Positions 26,701 through 39,391 of a DNA stretch of 64,000 nucleotides are shown here, in pieces. The position numbers were made by a program, and so were the translations under genes. Where the stretch lies: positions 382,294 to 446,293 of the forward strand of contig VYZI01000322.1 of NCBI GenBank assembly GCA_013397695.1, written 5' to 3'. Position 1 is the stretch's first letter. Every line of letters begins with the position of its first letter. A model generated the notes under the pieces. It had not been told where the DNA came from. It did no database searches and was given only the letters and a program-made list of their open reading frames with translations. This stretch comes from Centropus unirufus (taxonomy: Eukaryota > Chordata > Aves > Cuculiformes > Centropidae).

Positions 26701-29700
26701 CTATGTCTCTTTTTTGCTGCAGGCATCATGGCCCTCTATCTTCGAAATGAAGGAGTGTGCTACTACATGCTAATAGCTACTATGATTATTAATGAGATTT
26801 GACCTGTTGGAGTATGAATAGGAATCCAAAGTGATTTATCTTTTGTTGTTAATTCTGGTGCCAAATTACTCAGTGTCTGCTGCCATAAAACTGAAGTCAT
26901 ATTGATTCCTCTATATCCTTATGAATCATCTTATGTCTTCAGTGGTAGTGATTATATAAAGAAAATTATTTGTTGTGTATTGAATGTGTGCATTAAATAT
27001 TTCCATTTCACTCTAAAAAATCTAAATAGAAAGCGAGTGTTTCTGTATAGCTTTGCTTGTAATTACAGAAGTGCCCTTTGTAGTTCCTTGACTTTATGTT
27101 AACATTTTGATCAGAAAGGCTATTTTAAAGAACCGTGTGGAAGAGTTGAACAAATTAAATAAGCCAAATAACACAAATGAGACTGAAATTTTTCTTTTTG
27201 TTGTTTTTTGTTTGTTTGTGGGTTTTTTTAGAAGTGTAGTAGAGTAGAAAGCTTACCATGTTTAAAATGATTCCAGGAGAAATTCCAAGGGATTTGGGCA
27301 ATATACAGTTCAAGGCGAAAGTCAGCAAGTTGAACTTTTGCATTCCTATGAGGATTAAAAACCTCCTACAGGAGCAAAGTATTTCGCAACTTTATATGAA
27401 GTGATTATTCATGGAGAAGCTTGCAGCATAAGCTAGTTCAAAGGAAAGCAGAACTTTGAAAAGTAAGGAGAACACTTAAGGGAGTAAAAATGTCATCTTA
27501 CAGAAAATTGAAGACAAAATTCAGCTTTCAAGTAATGAATCTCGCTTTCACAGATCTTCCACATTTCATGACCATATAGATTCTCTGACCCTCTCTCCCA
27601 GTACTGTTGCCTCTAAACATCAGTAGAGAAAACTGAGTGTTCCATCGTGCCATAAATATTATCTTTTTTCTTTTTGAAAGGAAAGAATCATGCAAGAGCT
27701 TAGAAGCAGTAGGAATTGTATGTTGCAAATGTCTGATATCAAGCACATCTACATGCTAAAAAAAGTTCAAGTGATCTGATGAATGTGGCTAGGAAAGAAA
27801 CTGAGAATTCTGGGGCACAGGGCTCAGACGAGGAGGTGGTACATAAGGCAGGGCTTTGAGAGTGGTGAGAAATTGGGATTTTCCCCATCACTGAGATTTG
27901 CTAACTAGCACTAATTCTGTTTTGATTTTGAAATTAGTTATTTCGCCCATAGCCTGAGGAATTCAGGTGCTGCAGCTACATTCTCTGGGTGCTAGGATTC
28001 TGAGTGGTGCTGCATCTTCTGTGATATTTCACAGTCTCTCCTTGCTTCAATGAGGAGACAACAGTACATAGCAGATATGCTATACCAGAAGAGGTAAAGA
28101 TTTTTAGGGAATTTAGTACAAAGAAGGGAATGGCAACAAGGTCTCAGAGGTGCTGTAATCTGCAAGTGATATATTTTAATTCTCAGGAATAATTTGGAGT
28201 TTATTTGTTTTTCAATGACAGCTTTACATTTTCAATGTAAAACTGATAGTCTTCACAAGGAGAATATTTTTGGTTCTGTTTGGAGTTTTTTTTTTCTGAA
28301 GCTTCATTGAATCCATTTTGGCAGAAAATTTTCACCTGATTCTACAAGTAAGTAATAATACCAGTGCCTGTAACAGCAAGAAATGTTACATCCTTGCTGG
28401 TATATTTTAGCTCTCTTAAGTCTCTATGAATCTTTCAGATTACTTTACTAGGCAATGGCTCTACAAACCAAATAGATGTTGAAGGACATACAGTATCCAA
28501 GAAGGTTTAGCAATGAAATGATGTTGAAGACTTCTACACTTGCTGTCAGCGATTTTATTAGCCTTCAAGCAAATGATACAGTATTTTTGTTAAATACTTG
28601 CTTTTAGGATCAAAGGCGGATGACCCTTAAATCACTCTTGAAGGCACTTTTAGGCATGCCATCCCACTATCGCTGTCTGTGTGTGAGCCACCTCTTTGGA
28701 TGGATGGCTTTCCTGTCCAACATGCTCTTCTTCACAGACTTCATGGGACAGGTAAAAAAAGTAAAATCTTCTCACTTCTCTCTTCTCTCCAAAACAGAAA
28801 TGAGATGGTGTTACAGCACTGAAGAAATGACATTAGTGACAAAGCCAGTTGAATCAGGATGGTTCAAAAGTCCTGTAAATTAGAAAATTGATCTCAGGCC
28901 CTTGTTTTGAGCCAATCTGTTCGGTCTGGGGGGAAACCTTTTCATATTTGTAAGGCTATTTGTGTCTATTTCTGTTCCAAATGAAGATCTTATAGGTGTT
29001 CCAAATGCATCCATTCTCTGCTTTCACTTTGGAGGCACTCCAAGATGGGCAGGTTTCCCAACTAAAGTAATGCTGCTGTTGCTTGGATGCAGTTGGCCTT
29101 ATCTTGGTGTGCAGGTATTGATTGGCATGAGACTGTTCACCTGCACTGCAGCCTCAGTGGCTGCAGGCTTTGCAGCTCTTTGCACAAAGAGCTGCTTGGT
29201 ATCTTAAAGTTTTTGTGTCCTTGAATTTGGATGTCCATGCTATACCTCCTTAAATCTTTCCCGATGTCTCTTCTGCTGAAAGTTACTTGCCTTCATGACA
29301 TCCAGGGCTCCTTGTTTCATGCCATTGTCAGCCAGTAGGACTGTATGTCCCTGCCAGTGATTCTTGCCTATACAATACTGACTGCTCTCTTTCTTCCAGT
29401 GTACAAGTACACTCCTGGCACAAACTCTCCCACTGCCACTTCTTTTTTTTTTTTTTCCTATGTTTTCCATCCAGTATTCCCATTTCCTTTCCTTTTATTG
29501 TCTCTGTCAGTGAGAGGGAGTTTGATTTTATGTTTGATTTATTTTTTCTTGGAGTGTGTATTAACAACTGAAAGAAAAAAATGTGCTTGCCTGGGTAAGA
29601 AACTTAATCAGACAATTACTGGGTGGAAAAATGGGTGTAGACAGGAAGACAAGAAGAAGACAGAGTAGAGAGAGAAGAAGAATGGGAAATAATACACCCA

Positions 29701-32700
29701 AAGGATAAAGTGCAAAAGAGTCAGTGTAGAGTGGATAGTCCAGGAAAAGGCAGAGGGTGATAAATGAGCAGTGGACCGGGATGTCAGAATCTGGGAGAAA
29801 TGAGTGTGAAACCTGGAGAACTGTGAAGGGATGGTTAGGGCACTGTTTGGATACTAATTATCTCCCTTACCAGTGATTAGGTTCTGTCTTGGGAGCCCTG
29901 TTCCTGTAAGAAGGAGGTATTATATACATGCCATCCATCCTGGCCTTCTGTGACCTTTGTGGTCTCTTTCAGGTTGTATACCAGGGTAGTCCTTATGCAC
30001 CTCATAACTCCACGCTTTACATTACCTACAGAAAAGGAGTAGAGGCGGGATGCTGGGGCCTCTGCATAAATGCAATTTCTTCATCAGTCTATTCTTGTAA
30101 GTACCCAGGAATGTACTCCAACATTGTTTGGAAAGTGTTTAAACTGTTCACTGTTTGCCAATGCTTAAAAAAACTAAGGTGATGCCAAATTAACTGGGCT
30201 TTTTGCCACATTAAAAATCTATAATCTTAAATTCTCAGCATTGTTAGAAACTCTTATCTTAACCTGAACAGTTCCTGACCATATGGTGATGAGTTTCTGT
30301 GGGAGTAAGGCATTGTTCTGAATGTGAACTGACCCTGAACACTGAAAATCATCCTGAAGTCAAACGGCAGACTAAAAGGGATGCATGGTCATAATTCTGA
30401 GGTGCTCTTCCACCAAGCAGTGCTGTAGCTGTAGGTTCCCAAAGGTCCCTCTGATGGTCTCTCCCCATCTGCATTCCTCATAAAATAACTTTTTCACAGT
30501 GCAGTAGATGTTCTTGCCAGAAGCATGAACCTTGCTCTCCAAAACTGTGTGTAAATATGCTAGCACAGTTCCCAAGATAGATTTTAACATAGCTTTTACT
30601 AAGGATTAAAAAATCTGGATGTGATCCAAAAACTCAAACGAGTAGCATTTTGAGGGCAGAATTGAGCATCTTAAAATGGCTTGTGGGAAATATTTTCCCC
30701 TTTGGAGCTTAACTACAGGCATTTCTATAGCGTTTCTCAGTTCAAACAGAGGTTGATGCCAAATGTTTGTATTGTAATCAAATTTTGGAAATGTTTGAGG
30801 CTGTCAATGGGAACAGTTATTCCAGAATGGTTGTTAACTACTTCTTCTCTGCAGCTGACCATGCCAGAATAAGGCAGGCCTGCAACAGAGCAAGTATTCT
30901 TTGGCAAGTTTATACCTAAAATAATTTGAGGCTACTTCCAAAATCAGTAAGATTATCTCTTTCATTGCATTTTTTCAAAATAAAACATCTTAAAGAAACT
31001 CCTTAATGAAACATGACTTGCTTTCTTTTGGTCTTATCAGTACTTTTACTCTCTTTTCACAGACGTGCAGAAAGTTCTTCTGCCATACATAGGATTAAAG
31101 GGACTTTATTTCATTGGATACCTGCTTTTTGGATTGGGTACTGGATTAATTGGCTTGTTTCCCAATGTCTATTCTACTTTGGCTCTGTGTTCCCTCTTTG
31201 GCGTTATGTCCAGTACACTGTATACAGTGCCATTCCACCTCATTGCAGAGTATCACAGGGAAGAAGAGGTAAGTTCAATGTTTAAGGAAGGGTAAGTTTG
31301 TATTTCTCCAAGTCTGTTCAGTCTATTTTGGGAGAAAATGAGGTAGAACTGGTGAGCAGCTTTTAAATTTAATTTCAAGGTATTTGTCATGACATGTTAT
31401 GAATGGAAAGTATCTGATAGAGAGAGTTAAGGTCCCAGCTCCAAACTCTCCAAACAGTCCTGCACTGAGACAAATAGATATTTAATGAAGCCCATTGAGT
31501 GTGTGTGCAGGCAATAAGCAGATAACAGGGCTTCATGTGTGCTGCTTTCAAGTGCTACCTTCTTTATATCCTTCCTTCCGGCAGTTTTGGCTGAGGACTT
31601 GACTTGTGGGTTCCAAAGGTTAATAATCTCCCTGTAAAGGCTGGCAAATTTTTTGTTAATTGCAAAGTGTTAGAAAAGCTGTTAGCTAATAAAGATATGA
31701 ATTCCAAGTACAGTTTCATATAGTTCAGTATTAAATAATATACAACATTCTCATTATCCCCCAAAATGTCTAGGGTTGTTTTTTAGTCTTGCACACCATG
31801 AAATCCTTTTCCCAAGGAAAATCTGGAAAAGATTGCATTGCTTATATCATTTTACTGGGGACAGCAGGATCTTCACATGTATTGTAAAGTTTTGACCTAT
31901 TTAATGGAAAAGTTCACTCAAGTCTCTTAAATCAGTGAGAAAGCTGGAAACAAGAAAGTATTAAGAAGTCTCGGGAGGACTTAGGAAAAGTTCTTATTAT
32001 ATCTGGGGACATTCAAAGACACTAACAAAGGAAACAGTGAACCACTGAAAAACAACATAGGAATATGGTCAAAACCAGCACACGGCTACATCAAGTCCTT
32101 CAAAGTGCACCCTACTGTTCTGTACAACTTTTTAAGCATCACTATCTGAATGATGAATACAAAATAACTCTTAATTACGCTGTTGAATCCTAGGAGGATT
32201 TCTCAACGGGATTTAATATTTCATAGATCTGATTCCTAATTTCTCAGTTAATTTCTCAGTTCCTTCCAACAGACAACAATCATTATGAAGCATTTTAGAA
32301 ATATATAACAAAGGACAGGGAATTAACTTTAGGATGAGATCAGAATCCTAATCTCAGACCAGCTAACTCAAAGAAAGAGACTAAAGACAAAAATAAAGAC
32401 AAAAAAAAAAAAAAGTCTAGTTTTGATTCAGAGCTGTTGCAACACAGAAGTGAAATAAAATACTCTGAAATGTGCATGATCTTTATATTGAATAGGCTAA
32501 TATATTAAAATTTTACTTGTAAGATAATCTTTTCTTGTTTCATGTATGGTATGTCCTGTGCCAGATGTTAAATTATATATAATTTTATGTTAGATCTGAT
32601 ATTAATAGAAGAATGAGACTTAGCTCAAATTTTCTGTAATATACAGGACAGAAAAAATGAAAAGGAAATACCATATGCAACATTGCATTCATTTGCACAT

Positions 32701-35131
32701 TCATATAATTGTGGTCAGAACCACTGGCCTATGAGAACACTGGACACAGCCCAGGAAAAAGGATATAATTAAAAAAAACTGTGTCTCAAACTGGAGAGAC
32801 TTCAGGTGAAAGGGTTGTATCATTCCAGGACAAAGAGCAGGCGTTTTACCTCACTATGCATTCTACCTAAGTCATGTGCTTATGTGCTGGGTTTTAAAAT
32901 GCTGCTATTTCATCTCATGTTCCTTGCTGCTGCTCCCTGGGATCCAAATTCAATTTTGTCTACCAGATTAGGAAGAGACTGTTTGTCTCTAGTACTTGTG
33001 AACTTTGCGTGGTAACAGCTCAAAGACAATGCAATAGGTCTTATGAGAAGCAAAAAAGCATCTGAATGGCCAAGAGTGTTTGGATACCGGAAGACAGCAG
33101 CACAATTAGCTTACAGCGTGGAAAACTCATATTTGTTGCAATAGAACCTTTTTCATTCAACAGCCTATGCAAGAAGAACATTAAATATAAAAACAATCAC
33201 ATGATTTCCCAACAAGACAGATTAGTCCCTTCCTGGAGGGAATCACAGAACAGCTTAAGTTCATAGAATTATGGTATCACAGAATCATAGAAGCATAGAA
33301 TGGTTTAGGTTGGAAGGGACCTTAAAGATCATCTTGTTCCAACCCCCCTGCCATGCACTGGGACACTTTCCACTAAATCAAGGCTGCTCAAGGTTCCATC
33401 CTACCTGGCACTGAACCCCTCCAGGAAAGCGTCATCTGTCACCTCCCTGGGCAATCTGTTCCAGTGTCTCACTACCCTCATAGCGAAGAATTTCTTCCTA
33501 ATGTCTAGTCTAAATCTTCCCCTCTCCAATTTAAAGCTGTTCCCCTCCTCCTGTCACTACATACCCTTGTAAAAAGTCCTTCCCCAACTTTTGTATAGGC
33601 CCTGCTCACGTACTGGAAGGCTGTGATAAGATCTCCCTGGAGTCTTCTCTAGGGTGAACAGCCCCAATTTTCTCAATCTGCCCTCATAGCAGAGCTTCTC
33701 CAGCCTCTGATCATCTTTGTAAGCCTCCTCTGGACCCACTCCAACAGTTCCGTATCCTTCTTAGGTTGAGAATTCCAGAACTGGATACAGTACTTCAGGT
33801 GGAGTCTTGCAAGAGAGGAATAGAGGGGCAAATCACCTCCCTCTCCCTGCTGGCCATGCTTCTTTTGATGTAGCCCAGGATATGGTTGGCCTTCTAGGCT
33901 GTGAGCACGCATTGCTGACTCATGTCAAGCTTCTCATCAATCAGCACCCCCAAGTCTATCTCCACCAGGCTGCTCTCAATCACATCATCTCCCATCCTGC
34001 ATTGAAATCATGGATTACTCCTACCTAGGTGCAGGACCTTGCACTTGGCCTTGTTTAACCTCATGATGTTCACACAGTTAGGAGAGACCTCCAGAGATCA
34101 TGTAGTCCAAGCCCTCTGCTTAAGCAGGGTTACCTGGAGCAGGTTGCCCAGTGTTATGCCCAGTGTGGTTTGAATATTTCCAAGGATGGAGAGTCCTCAT
34201 CTCCTCTGGTCAACCTGTTATGGTAATAACCACTCTCACAGTGTGCTTGTATAAAAGATGCTTGTATATAATAAATGAAGCCTTTTGCTCTGCTAGGTAT
34301 ATCGTAACATATATACAGATAATCAATAGTCAATTATGGTCTTTGGTACTGCAGAACAATCCTAGTCTGGACATTTGTTTTCAGATCCTTTTTTTACCCC
34401 AGAAATAAAACCATTACATTTACATTTCAGTACTGAGCTCCTTTATGTGCTTTTAGCCACAATTTCAGAGCATAGTGCTCCATTGAAGAAATTATGATCG
34501 CTAGGTGTGTGGGACATACTATGACTCATCTTAACATCCCTTTGAGGCTCTCCTTCAAGCTTGAGAGTTGGAGCTAAATTATCAATGACAGAGCATACCG
34601 TATGGTGAAACATGAATTTGCCAGAGCTCAAATAGACCTGAACTTGAAGTAAACAGCTAATTTTTCTGACCAAGTTTCAAGAAACATGACAATATGGAGG
34701 GAGCTTAGAAAATGCATTATCACTTAAAAAAATCACCGTTTAAATCCTGTAACCTCTGTGGGACAAACAGAAAAAAAACAGAAGGGAAGGAGAGAACCAT
34801 TGGCCAGTCTTCCTGCACCTGAGGGTCATGACAATGACCTGGCTGCGAGCTACAAGTTGCTAGTACTGTGTTATTTCACTGTGCTTCATTTTGTGTTTAT
34901 TTGCAGAGCCTGAAGCTGCAGGAAGGGGAACAAGCTGGAGAACAAGAGCGAGGGAAGGGCATTGACTGTGCCGCTCTCACCTGCATGGTCCAACTGGCCC
35001 AGATCATTCTAGGTGTGGGCCTGGGGCTCTTGGTTAGTGTTGCTGGCAGTGCAGTCACTGTGATTTCAGCATCTACAGTGGCACTAATCGGCTGCTGTTT
35101 TGTTGCTTTTTGTGTTCGATATGTGGAGTAG
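20266..35131 (+). CDS. SLC45A2: Membrane-associated transporter SLC45A2 (MATP), complete
   Basis: SLC45A2 is a 12-helix transporter of the glycoside-pentoside-hexuronide/sucrose-H+ symporter type. It acts in melanosomes, where it supports melanin synthesis by affecting lumenal pH. Coding exons are 20266-20701, 21784-21960, 24700-25025, 28608-28751, 29973-30096, 31063-31268 and 34907-35131. All introns are GT-AG and all phases agree, giving 545 residues against 530 in human. The start ATG was chosen because an in-frame TGA lies at 20197-20199 with no other ATG between. The SWGRRRPYI loop motif (about 116-123) and the acidic residues D110 and D174, equivalent to human D93 and D157 mutated in OCA4, are present. 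The protein ends CVRYVE, much as the human protein ends FVRYVD. Variants of this gene cause Silver and albino-type plumage in chicken and quail. Confidence 0.97.
20702..21783 (+). other. SLC45A2 intron 1
   Basis: A 1.1-kb intron with donor GTGAGT and acceptor TTTTGTAG. No repeat or gene was recognised. Confidence 0.85.
21784..21960 (+). CDS. SLC45A2: SLC45A2 coding exon 2
   Basis: This 177-bp exon is phase 1 at both ends. It encodes AFVDERDNQRTWAIVV, the highly conserved LFDFAADFIDGPIKAYL and CSHQDKEKGLHYHALLT. D174 (equivalent to human D157) lies in FAADFIDGP. Confidence 0.97.
21961..24699 (+). other. SLC45A2 intron 2
   Basis: A 2.7-kb AT-rich intron. Homopolymer T/A stretches are frequent near 24140-24330. 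No recognisable transposon or RNA gene. Confidence 0.8.
24700..25025 (+). CDS. SLC45A2: SLC45A2 coding exon 3
   Basis: This 326-bp exon has acceptor CATGTAG and donor GTAAGT, which follows the Gly codon GGG. It encodes GLGGALGYLTGAMDW, the EFQVIFFFAALVF helix, HLRSISEVPL and the long central cytosolic loop, which is poorly conserved except for SSIEEEIKNGY. It ends in phase 0. Confidence 0.96.
25026..28607 (+). other. SLC45A2 intron 3
   Basis: A 3.6-kb intron. No repeat family was recognised. Short open frames (for example 26297-26518) carry no family features. Confidence 0.8.
28608..28751 (+). CDS. SLC45A2: SLC45A2 coding exon 4
   Basis: This 144-bp exon is phase 0 at both ends (acceptor CTTTTAG, donor GTAAAA). 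It encodes DQRRMTLKSLLKALLG, then HYRCLCVSHLFGWMAFLSN and MLFFTDFMGQ. The Met after GW is codon 28704-28706, residue 346; human has Thr here. See the finding on the chicken Silver site. Confidence 0.97.
28752..29972 (+). other. SLC45A2 intron 4
   Basis: A 1.2-kb intron. It contains a 14-base T-run (29443-29456) and a purine-rich stretch around 29638-29790. Nothing else was recognised. Confidence 0.8.
29973..30096 (+). CDS. SLC45A2: SLC45A2 coding exon 5
   Basis: This 124-bp exon (acceptor CTCTTTCAG, donor GTAAGT) encodes VVYQGSPYAPHNSTLYITYR and KGVEAGCWGLCINAISSSVYS. It ends in phase 1, and the split codon with exon 6 restores Tyr. The NST sequon in the extracellular/lumenal loop is shared with human. 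Confidence 0.96.
30097..31062 (+). other. SLC45A2 intron 5
   Basis: A 1.0-kb intron with no recognisable repeat or gene; the acceptor is CTTTTCACAG. Confidence 0.85.
31063..31268 (+). CDS. SLC45A2: SLC45A2 coding exon 6
   Basis: This 206-bp exon completes a Tyr codon and encodes VQKVLLPYIGLKGLYFIGYL, GLGTGLIGLFPNVYSTL and LFGVMSSTLYTVPFHLIAEY, then HREEE, before donor GTAAGT in phase 0. It is very close to human, including the FPNVYSTL and SSTLYTVPF blocks. Confidence 0.97.
33262..34077 (-). mobile_element. CR1 LINE, 3' fragment (about 0.8 kb)
   Basis: A reverse-orientation CR1. It starts at the tail complement 'cacagaatcatagaagcatagaatgg', continues through 'ttggaagggaccttaaagatcatc', 'ccctgggcaatctgttccagtgtctcactaccct' and 'aagaatttcttcctaatgtctagtct', and reaches the end of the RT ORF ('gcccaggatatggttggcc', 'aggtgcaggaccttgcacttggcc'). 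Minus-strand frames at 33557-33912 are its decayed ORF remnants. Confidence 0.9.
34078..34215 (-). mobile_element. CR1 LINE, second short 3' fragment
   Basis: Directly abutting the previous CR1 is a separate 3'-end segment ('gttaggagagacctccagagatcatgtagtccaagccct' then 'agcaggttgcccagtgt' and 'tttgaatatttccaaggatggagagtcctc') in the same orientation. It belongs to a different subfamily layout. The first element may have inserted into its 3' end, or it may be an independent insertion. Confidence 0.75.
34907..35131 (+). CDS. SLC45A2: SLC45A2 last coding exon (7)
   Basis: The exon has 225 coding bases including stop TAG (35129-35131), with acceptor TATTTGCAG. It encodes the weakly conserved loop SLKLQEGEQAGEQERGK, then GIDCAALTCMVQLAQIILG and VALIGCCFVAFCVRYVE. 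These are the final two helices, close to the human C-terminus. Confidence 0.96.
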   Translation, partial: SLKLQEGEQAGEQERGKGIDCAALTCMVQLAQIILGVGLGLLVSVAGSAVTVISASTVALIGCCFVAFCVRYVE

Positions 35132-35491
35132 GACTGTGTGAAGCCATTGGAAGAAATTTCCCCAGGGGAACATTTTCTTTTTGGGTCAGTAGCACTGGTG
35201 CTGTTGCTGGCACACCCTCCTCTCTTACCTCCTCAGAGTGGTTGCAATTCCAGAGCTTTACAAAATGGAGACTTGATGAAATTGATTGCCTAATGCCTCA
35301 GATTGCAAGCTTCTGTATTTTGACTGCTTTATTACTTCATTCCTGCTGATCTCAGTGTAATAACATGTTATTACACATGAAGGTGTGTATGCCCATGGTA
35401 TCTCAATGCCCTGCATGAGGGCATGTTACAAAACTCCTCATTACCAATTTGTGGAAGTTAATAGATGATGTATGTGATAAATTGAAGAAGT

Positions 35492-35497
35492 AATAAA
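35492..35497 (+). terminator. Candidate SLC45A2 polyadenylation signal (AATAAA)
   Basis: The first canonical hexamer after the stop codon, 361 bp downstream. Two further AATAAA hexamers follow at 36132 and 36518; usage is unknown. Confidence 0.45.
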
Positions 35498-38400
35498 AAT
35501 GGATGTAGTTAGGAATGAAGTTGTTATTTATCTTGTTTTTCAAGTATCTTAAGTTTGGGGATATTTCTTCTTGTAGTTGAAACCTGCAGGAGGATCAAAC
35601 AGGTGTCAGAGGCCATGCAGGGTGCAACTGTGTTCTCATCAGTAGTACTGTTAAAGGGGATCAGTTAAATTTTAGCTATCATAAAAAGCACATTTGCATG
35701 TGAAAGATGAATGGAATATAAAAAAGATTGAAAACTGTTGTTTAAATCCATAACCGTAAAGTAAGTATTTTATATGGGATCCTACTACTTATGTAAAAGT
35801 GAAATGAAAGTACTGACTGAAATTCTGATGAAAGGCTGCCTAGGGCTTCTCTGTAAATTCACGTGCTGGCATCTAAACAGTCCATCTATGGGAAATACCT
35901 GCCATTTCTTCCTTCTTAAAAAAACCCAAAATGGCCTCTTGACTTTGGTGCTTTAATAAGTATCAATACAAACTTGACCAAGACAAGAATTTTGTGAATG
36001 GTTGTAAGCCACTTAAATCTTGACTTTGTATATGACAGTATTTACCTTAAGGCAGCATCTCTGTTTTCTCTGTTTTTCTTCATGTATCTAGCTTTGAGTG
36101 AAATGGCATTTGCTTTTTACAAGATATTGTAAATAAATTCAGTTCTGCAAAGCACTATCAGGAATTATTGTACAGTAAATAAGTCCAGTTGTTTGTGTTT
36201 AATTGCATATGAAGCTTCATTCTTATTTTTATAGTATTTCCAGTGTTTTGAAAATCCTGTGTTTGTGAAAGTGATAATGCTATGCTTTCTGTCTTTTAAC
36301 CATTTCACTTGTTTTGTTACACAGTAAGACACATGAAGCCACCTGCTAATGCATTATTGTTGTTCATGAACACTGGCATGGAGAGATTGTTGCCTGGTAG
36401 AATGTTTAGTTTCTTTTTTGATGTTGCATGTGTATAACCAACACTGTTTGGTCAAATGCACTATTGAGCTGATTAGCTCCTAGAAGTTCTGCATGATATG
36501 AACATATAAACAGCATAAATAAATGCTGGTTTAAGCATAAGGTGGCTCTGTAGAGATGCACCAACTTCATCCTTTTTGTATGTGTTCGAGTAGAGTAAGT
36601 AATTTATTTTCAGAAGAACCAGCTTTCCCTTAGGCAAACTCTTTTTAATTATAACAAGTCTATGGCAACCTCAGCTGTCTTTTCTTGTTGATGATTGTCT
36701 CCACTGTTGGTCTAAAATGGGGCTCAGTGCAAGGCAAACCTTGCCATTCTTCCCAGCTCCGTCATCTTGCCTTATGAAAAATTGACATTTCATGATTTCT
36801 TTCATTTTGTGGTTCTTCATTAATCACCCTCACATCACATCCATTGAACAGAAGAGTTTGGAAGGATGTGCCCCCAGACTGTGCTTGAAGTGGTAGGTGC
36901 TGAGATGGTTGGAGCATAAGGGTCTCCACTGGGACAAAGAGGAGAAGGACAGAAAACAAAGCATGGCTGTCTTCTCGGTTCACTTTATGCCACCACTAAC
37001 TCCCCAACTTCCATTAACTCGGTGTCACCAAGGAGGAGTTTTTAATAAAGAGTGAGGCTTTTGTGGAGCCATAAAAATAGCAAGGAAGAGGTGATCTAAC
37101 TTTTTAGGACTGCAGGACCTGAAGCAACTATGTAAATCCATGCACCCGGAACACAGGGCATAGAGCTCTGATTCCAGCATGAGGCTGGAAAAGGAACTTT
37201 TCAATGTTTATCTATGTCTTTGTCAATATTTTCTTTGAGGTTTAGCACCAGGAGAACATTAAAATTTGAACAGTCAGTGTTATCTCTGTTCTGTTACACA
37301 AAGAGAAAGCTGACATTTATTCAGGTTCATGCAGTGACTCTAGATCTGTAGCAATAGAACAAGAATTGTGAACATAACATATATCAATGCATTTATTAAC
37401 AAATTTATTCAGAAAAAAACCGGTTTCAGGAACTCACATCACTATTTTTTCACATTCTCTTTCCTTTTTCAATTCACTACATGCCTCAGAACATAGAGCA
37501 GAATAGAGTCAGTTTTTCTTTGCTGATCTCTGCATATAAACATCTTATACCTGTTTCTAAGACTTCAAAATAGTATCTTTCTTAATGGAACTTCATCAAA
37601 AAGAGCAGGCAGACAGAAAAACTATGTAAAATTTGAAAAACAGTGTGTAAAAACAGACGGGTTATGATGGTACTCATTCTGAAGCTGAATGTGTATTGCA
37701 AGTATCACATAAAAGTCTAAAATGTTAATAATTCATAAAGGATAAAGATGCTATTTCTTTCAGCAGTAGATCTATTGAAATATTAAAAATTTCAAAGGCA
37801 TTGAAAAACAGTACTGTGATGCTACTAATTTAAGAAGTTCTACCTTGTTCATCCTTTTACGTTTGTTCAGGAATTGAGTTATGAACATGATTAGTTATTG
37901 TACTTAATATCCCCTTTTATTGTGGCCTTCTGAGTTTCAAAGTTAAAAGGACCCTAGGCTTGATATTTCTCACCTGGTTTTGTTTTCCATTTACATAAAA
38001 ACAAATAAACAACTTCTCAGTATCATGCTTATGCAAATGATATGTTCAGATGAAGAAGGGATGTCTTGAGACAACCAGCCTCTCCTTCCTCCTACTTCAA
38101 TGGAACTAATAAAACTGAATGAAATGAGGCTGGAAACAAGTCTGCCATCTTATCTTCATGACACTTTCCTTTTTCTTTGTCTTACAAATGCCTGCCTTTT
38201 ATTGCAGTTTAAAAAGCAGGCACATTATGCAAGCAAACAATTCAAGGAATATTTGGTTCTCTTGATCAGAGGATTTGCAGTAGTAGTAATGTCACAATCG
38301 TTTGGGTTTTTTCCCAGTGTTTCTTCTGTCTTTCACAACGATGTCATTAAGTTTCCCTGACTTCCTTGAAAACTCTGGTGATTTGTGGGAGACATTTCTC

Positions 38401-39391
38401 TTCCAGATAAACTACAAATGTCAGGATGAATCCTAAATGTCTTTGCCTTTGAAGAAATTGCAGTGTTAGTATTAGTGCCCATGAGTCAGTACCAGTCCCT
38501 GCCACCTATCAAAAGATAGGGAGAATGATGCAAGTTGGAGATGTTGCAAGACTGACATTTAATATTTCTCATCTGTAGAGGGATTGCATCATGGAGGAAA
38601 AGGGTGGAATTGTCTGCTGCAAAATATATCCAAATTATTTTTGGCATGAAAAAGCTATAAAAAATCTATAAAGCAAAATTTTCCCCTCTAAATTTCCAGC
38701 ATTAATTTCTCATTGTATAGAAGCTCCTGATTTGTTTATTTAGCAGCAAATAATCAGGGCTACTTGTCCAATACTATACTGTGAAAAGCAATTTATTCAG
38801 TTGTCTTCTATGGTGTATTGTTTCATAACTTGATCTTTTAGATATGCAAGGTATATTAATCGGTCGCATTCTCTAAAATTTCTTCTTGGAAGTGAAATTC
38901 TTACCTCCCCATGAATTAATATTTTACTCGTTTGTTAAAGATAGTGACTTCATATTATGCAGAGACATCTAAGCAGAGTATTGCCTTGTCTGGCTCCAGT
39001 TAAGTAGTTGTAGCAGTAGGAAAGCAAAATTCAGTGCTTTTGACTCTGGATTGCACAGTTGGCTGAGATAAATAGCTCCTGCCTGTCATTTTCAAGGAGG
39101 GAGATCTGTGACCTTTTCTAAAAAATTGGTCTGGTTTTTGAAAGGATAATTATCAAAGGCTATGTCTACTCCAAGGAGGTGAGGCAAGGATCAAGCGCTT
39201 TCCTACCCGAAGGCTGGGTGTTTGGTTGCCCTCCGGTGTTCACTGGCATTATAGCACTTCTCCGGAGCGTAGGAGTTGCCTTTCCTCGCTTCACTTTCTC
39301 ACCTCAATCCTGTCCCTCACTCATTTAATCTTTCTCTAATGTCTCCATATAGTGATGCACTCATGCACATAATTTCTCTTTTGTATGTGTC

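Larger units (their letters stand above)
31269..34906 (+). other. SLC45A2 intron 6
   Basis: A 3.6-kb intron. Its second half carries two adjacent inverted CR1 fragments (33262-34077 and 34078-34215). The first half is AT-rich unique sequence with a 15-base A-run at 32400-32414. Confidence 0.8.
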
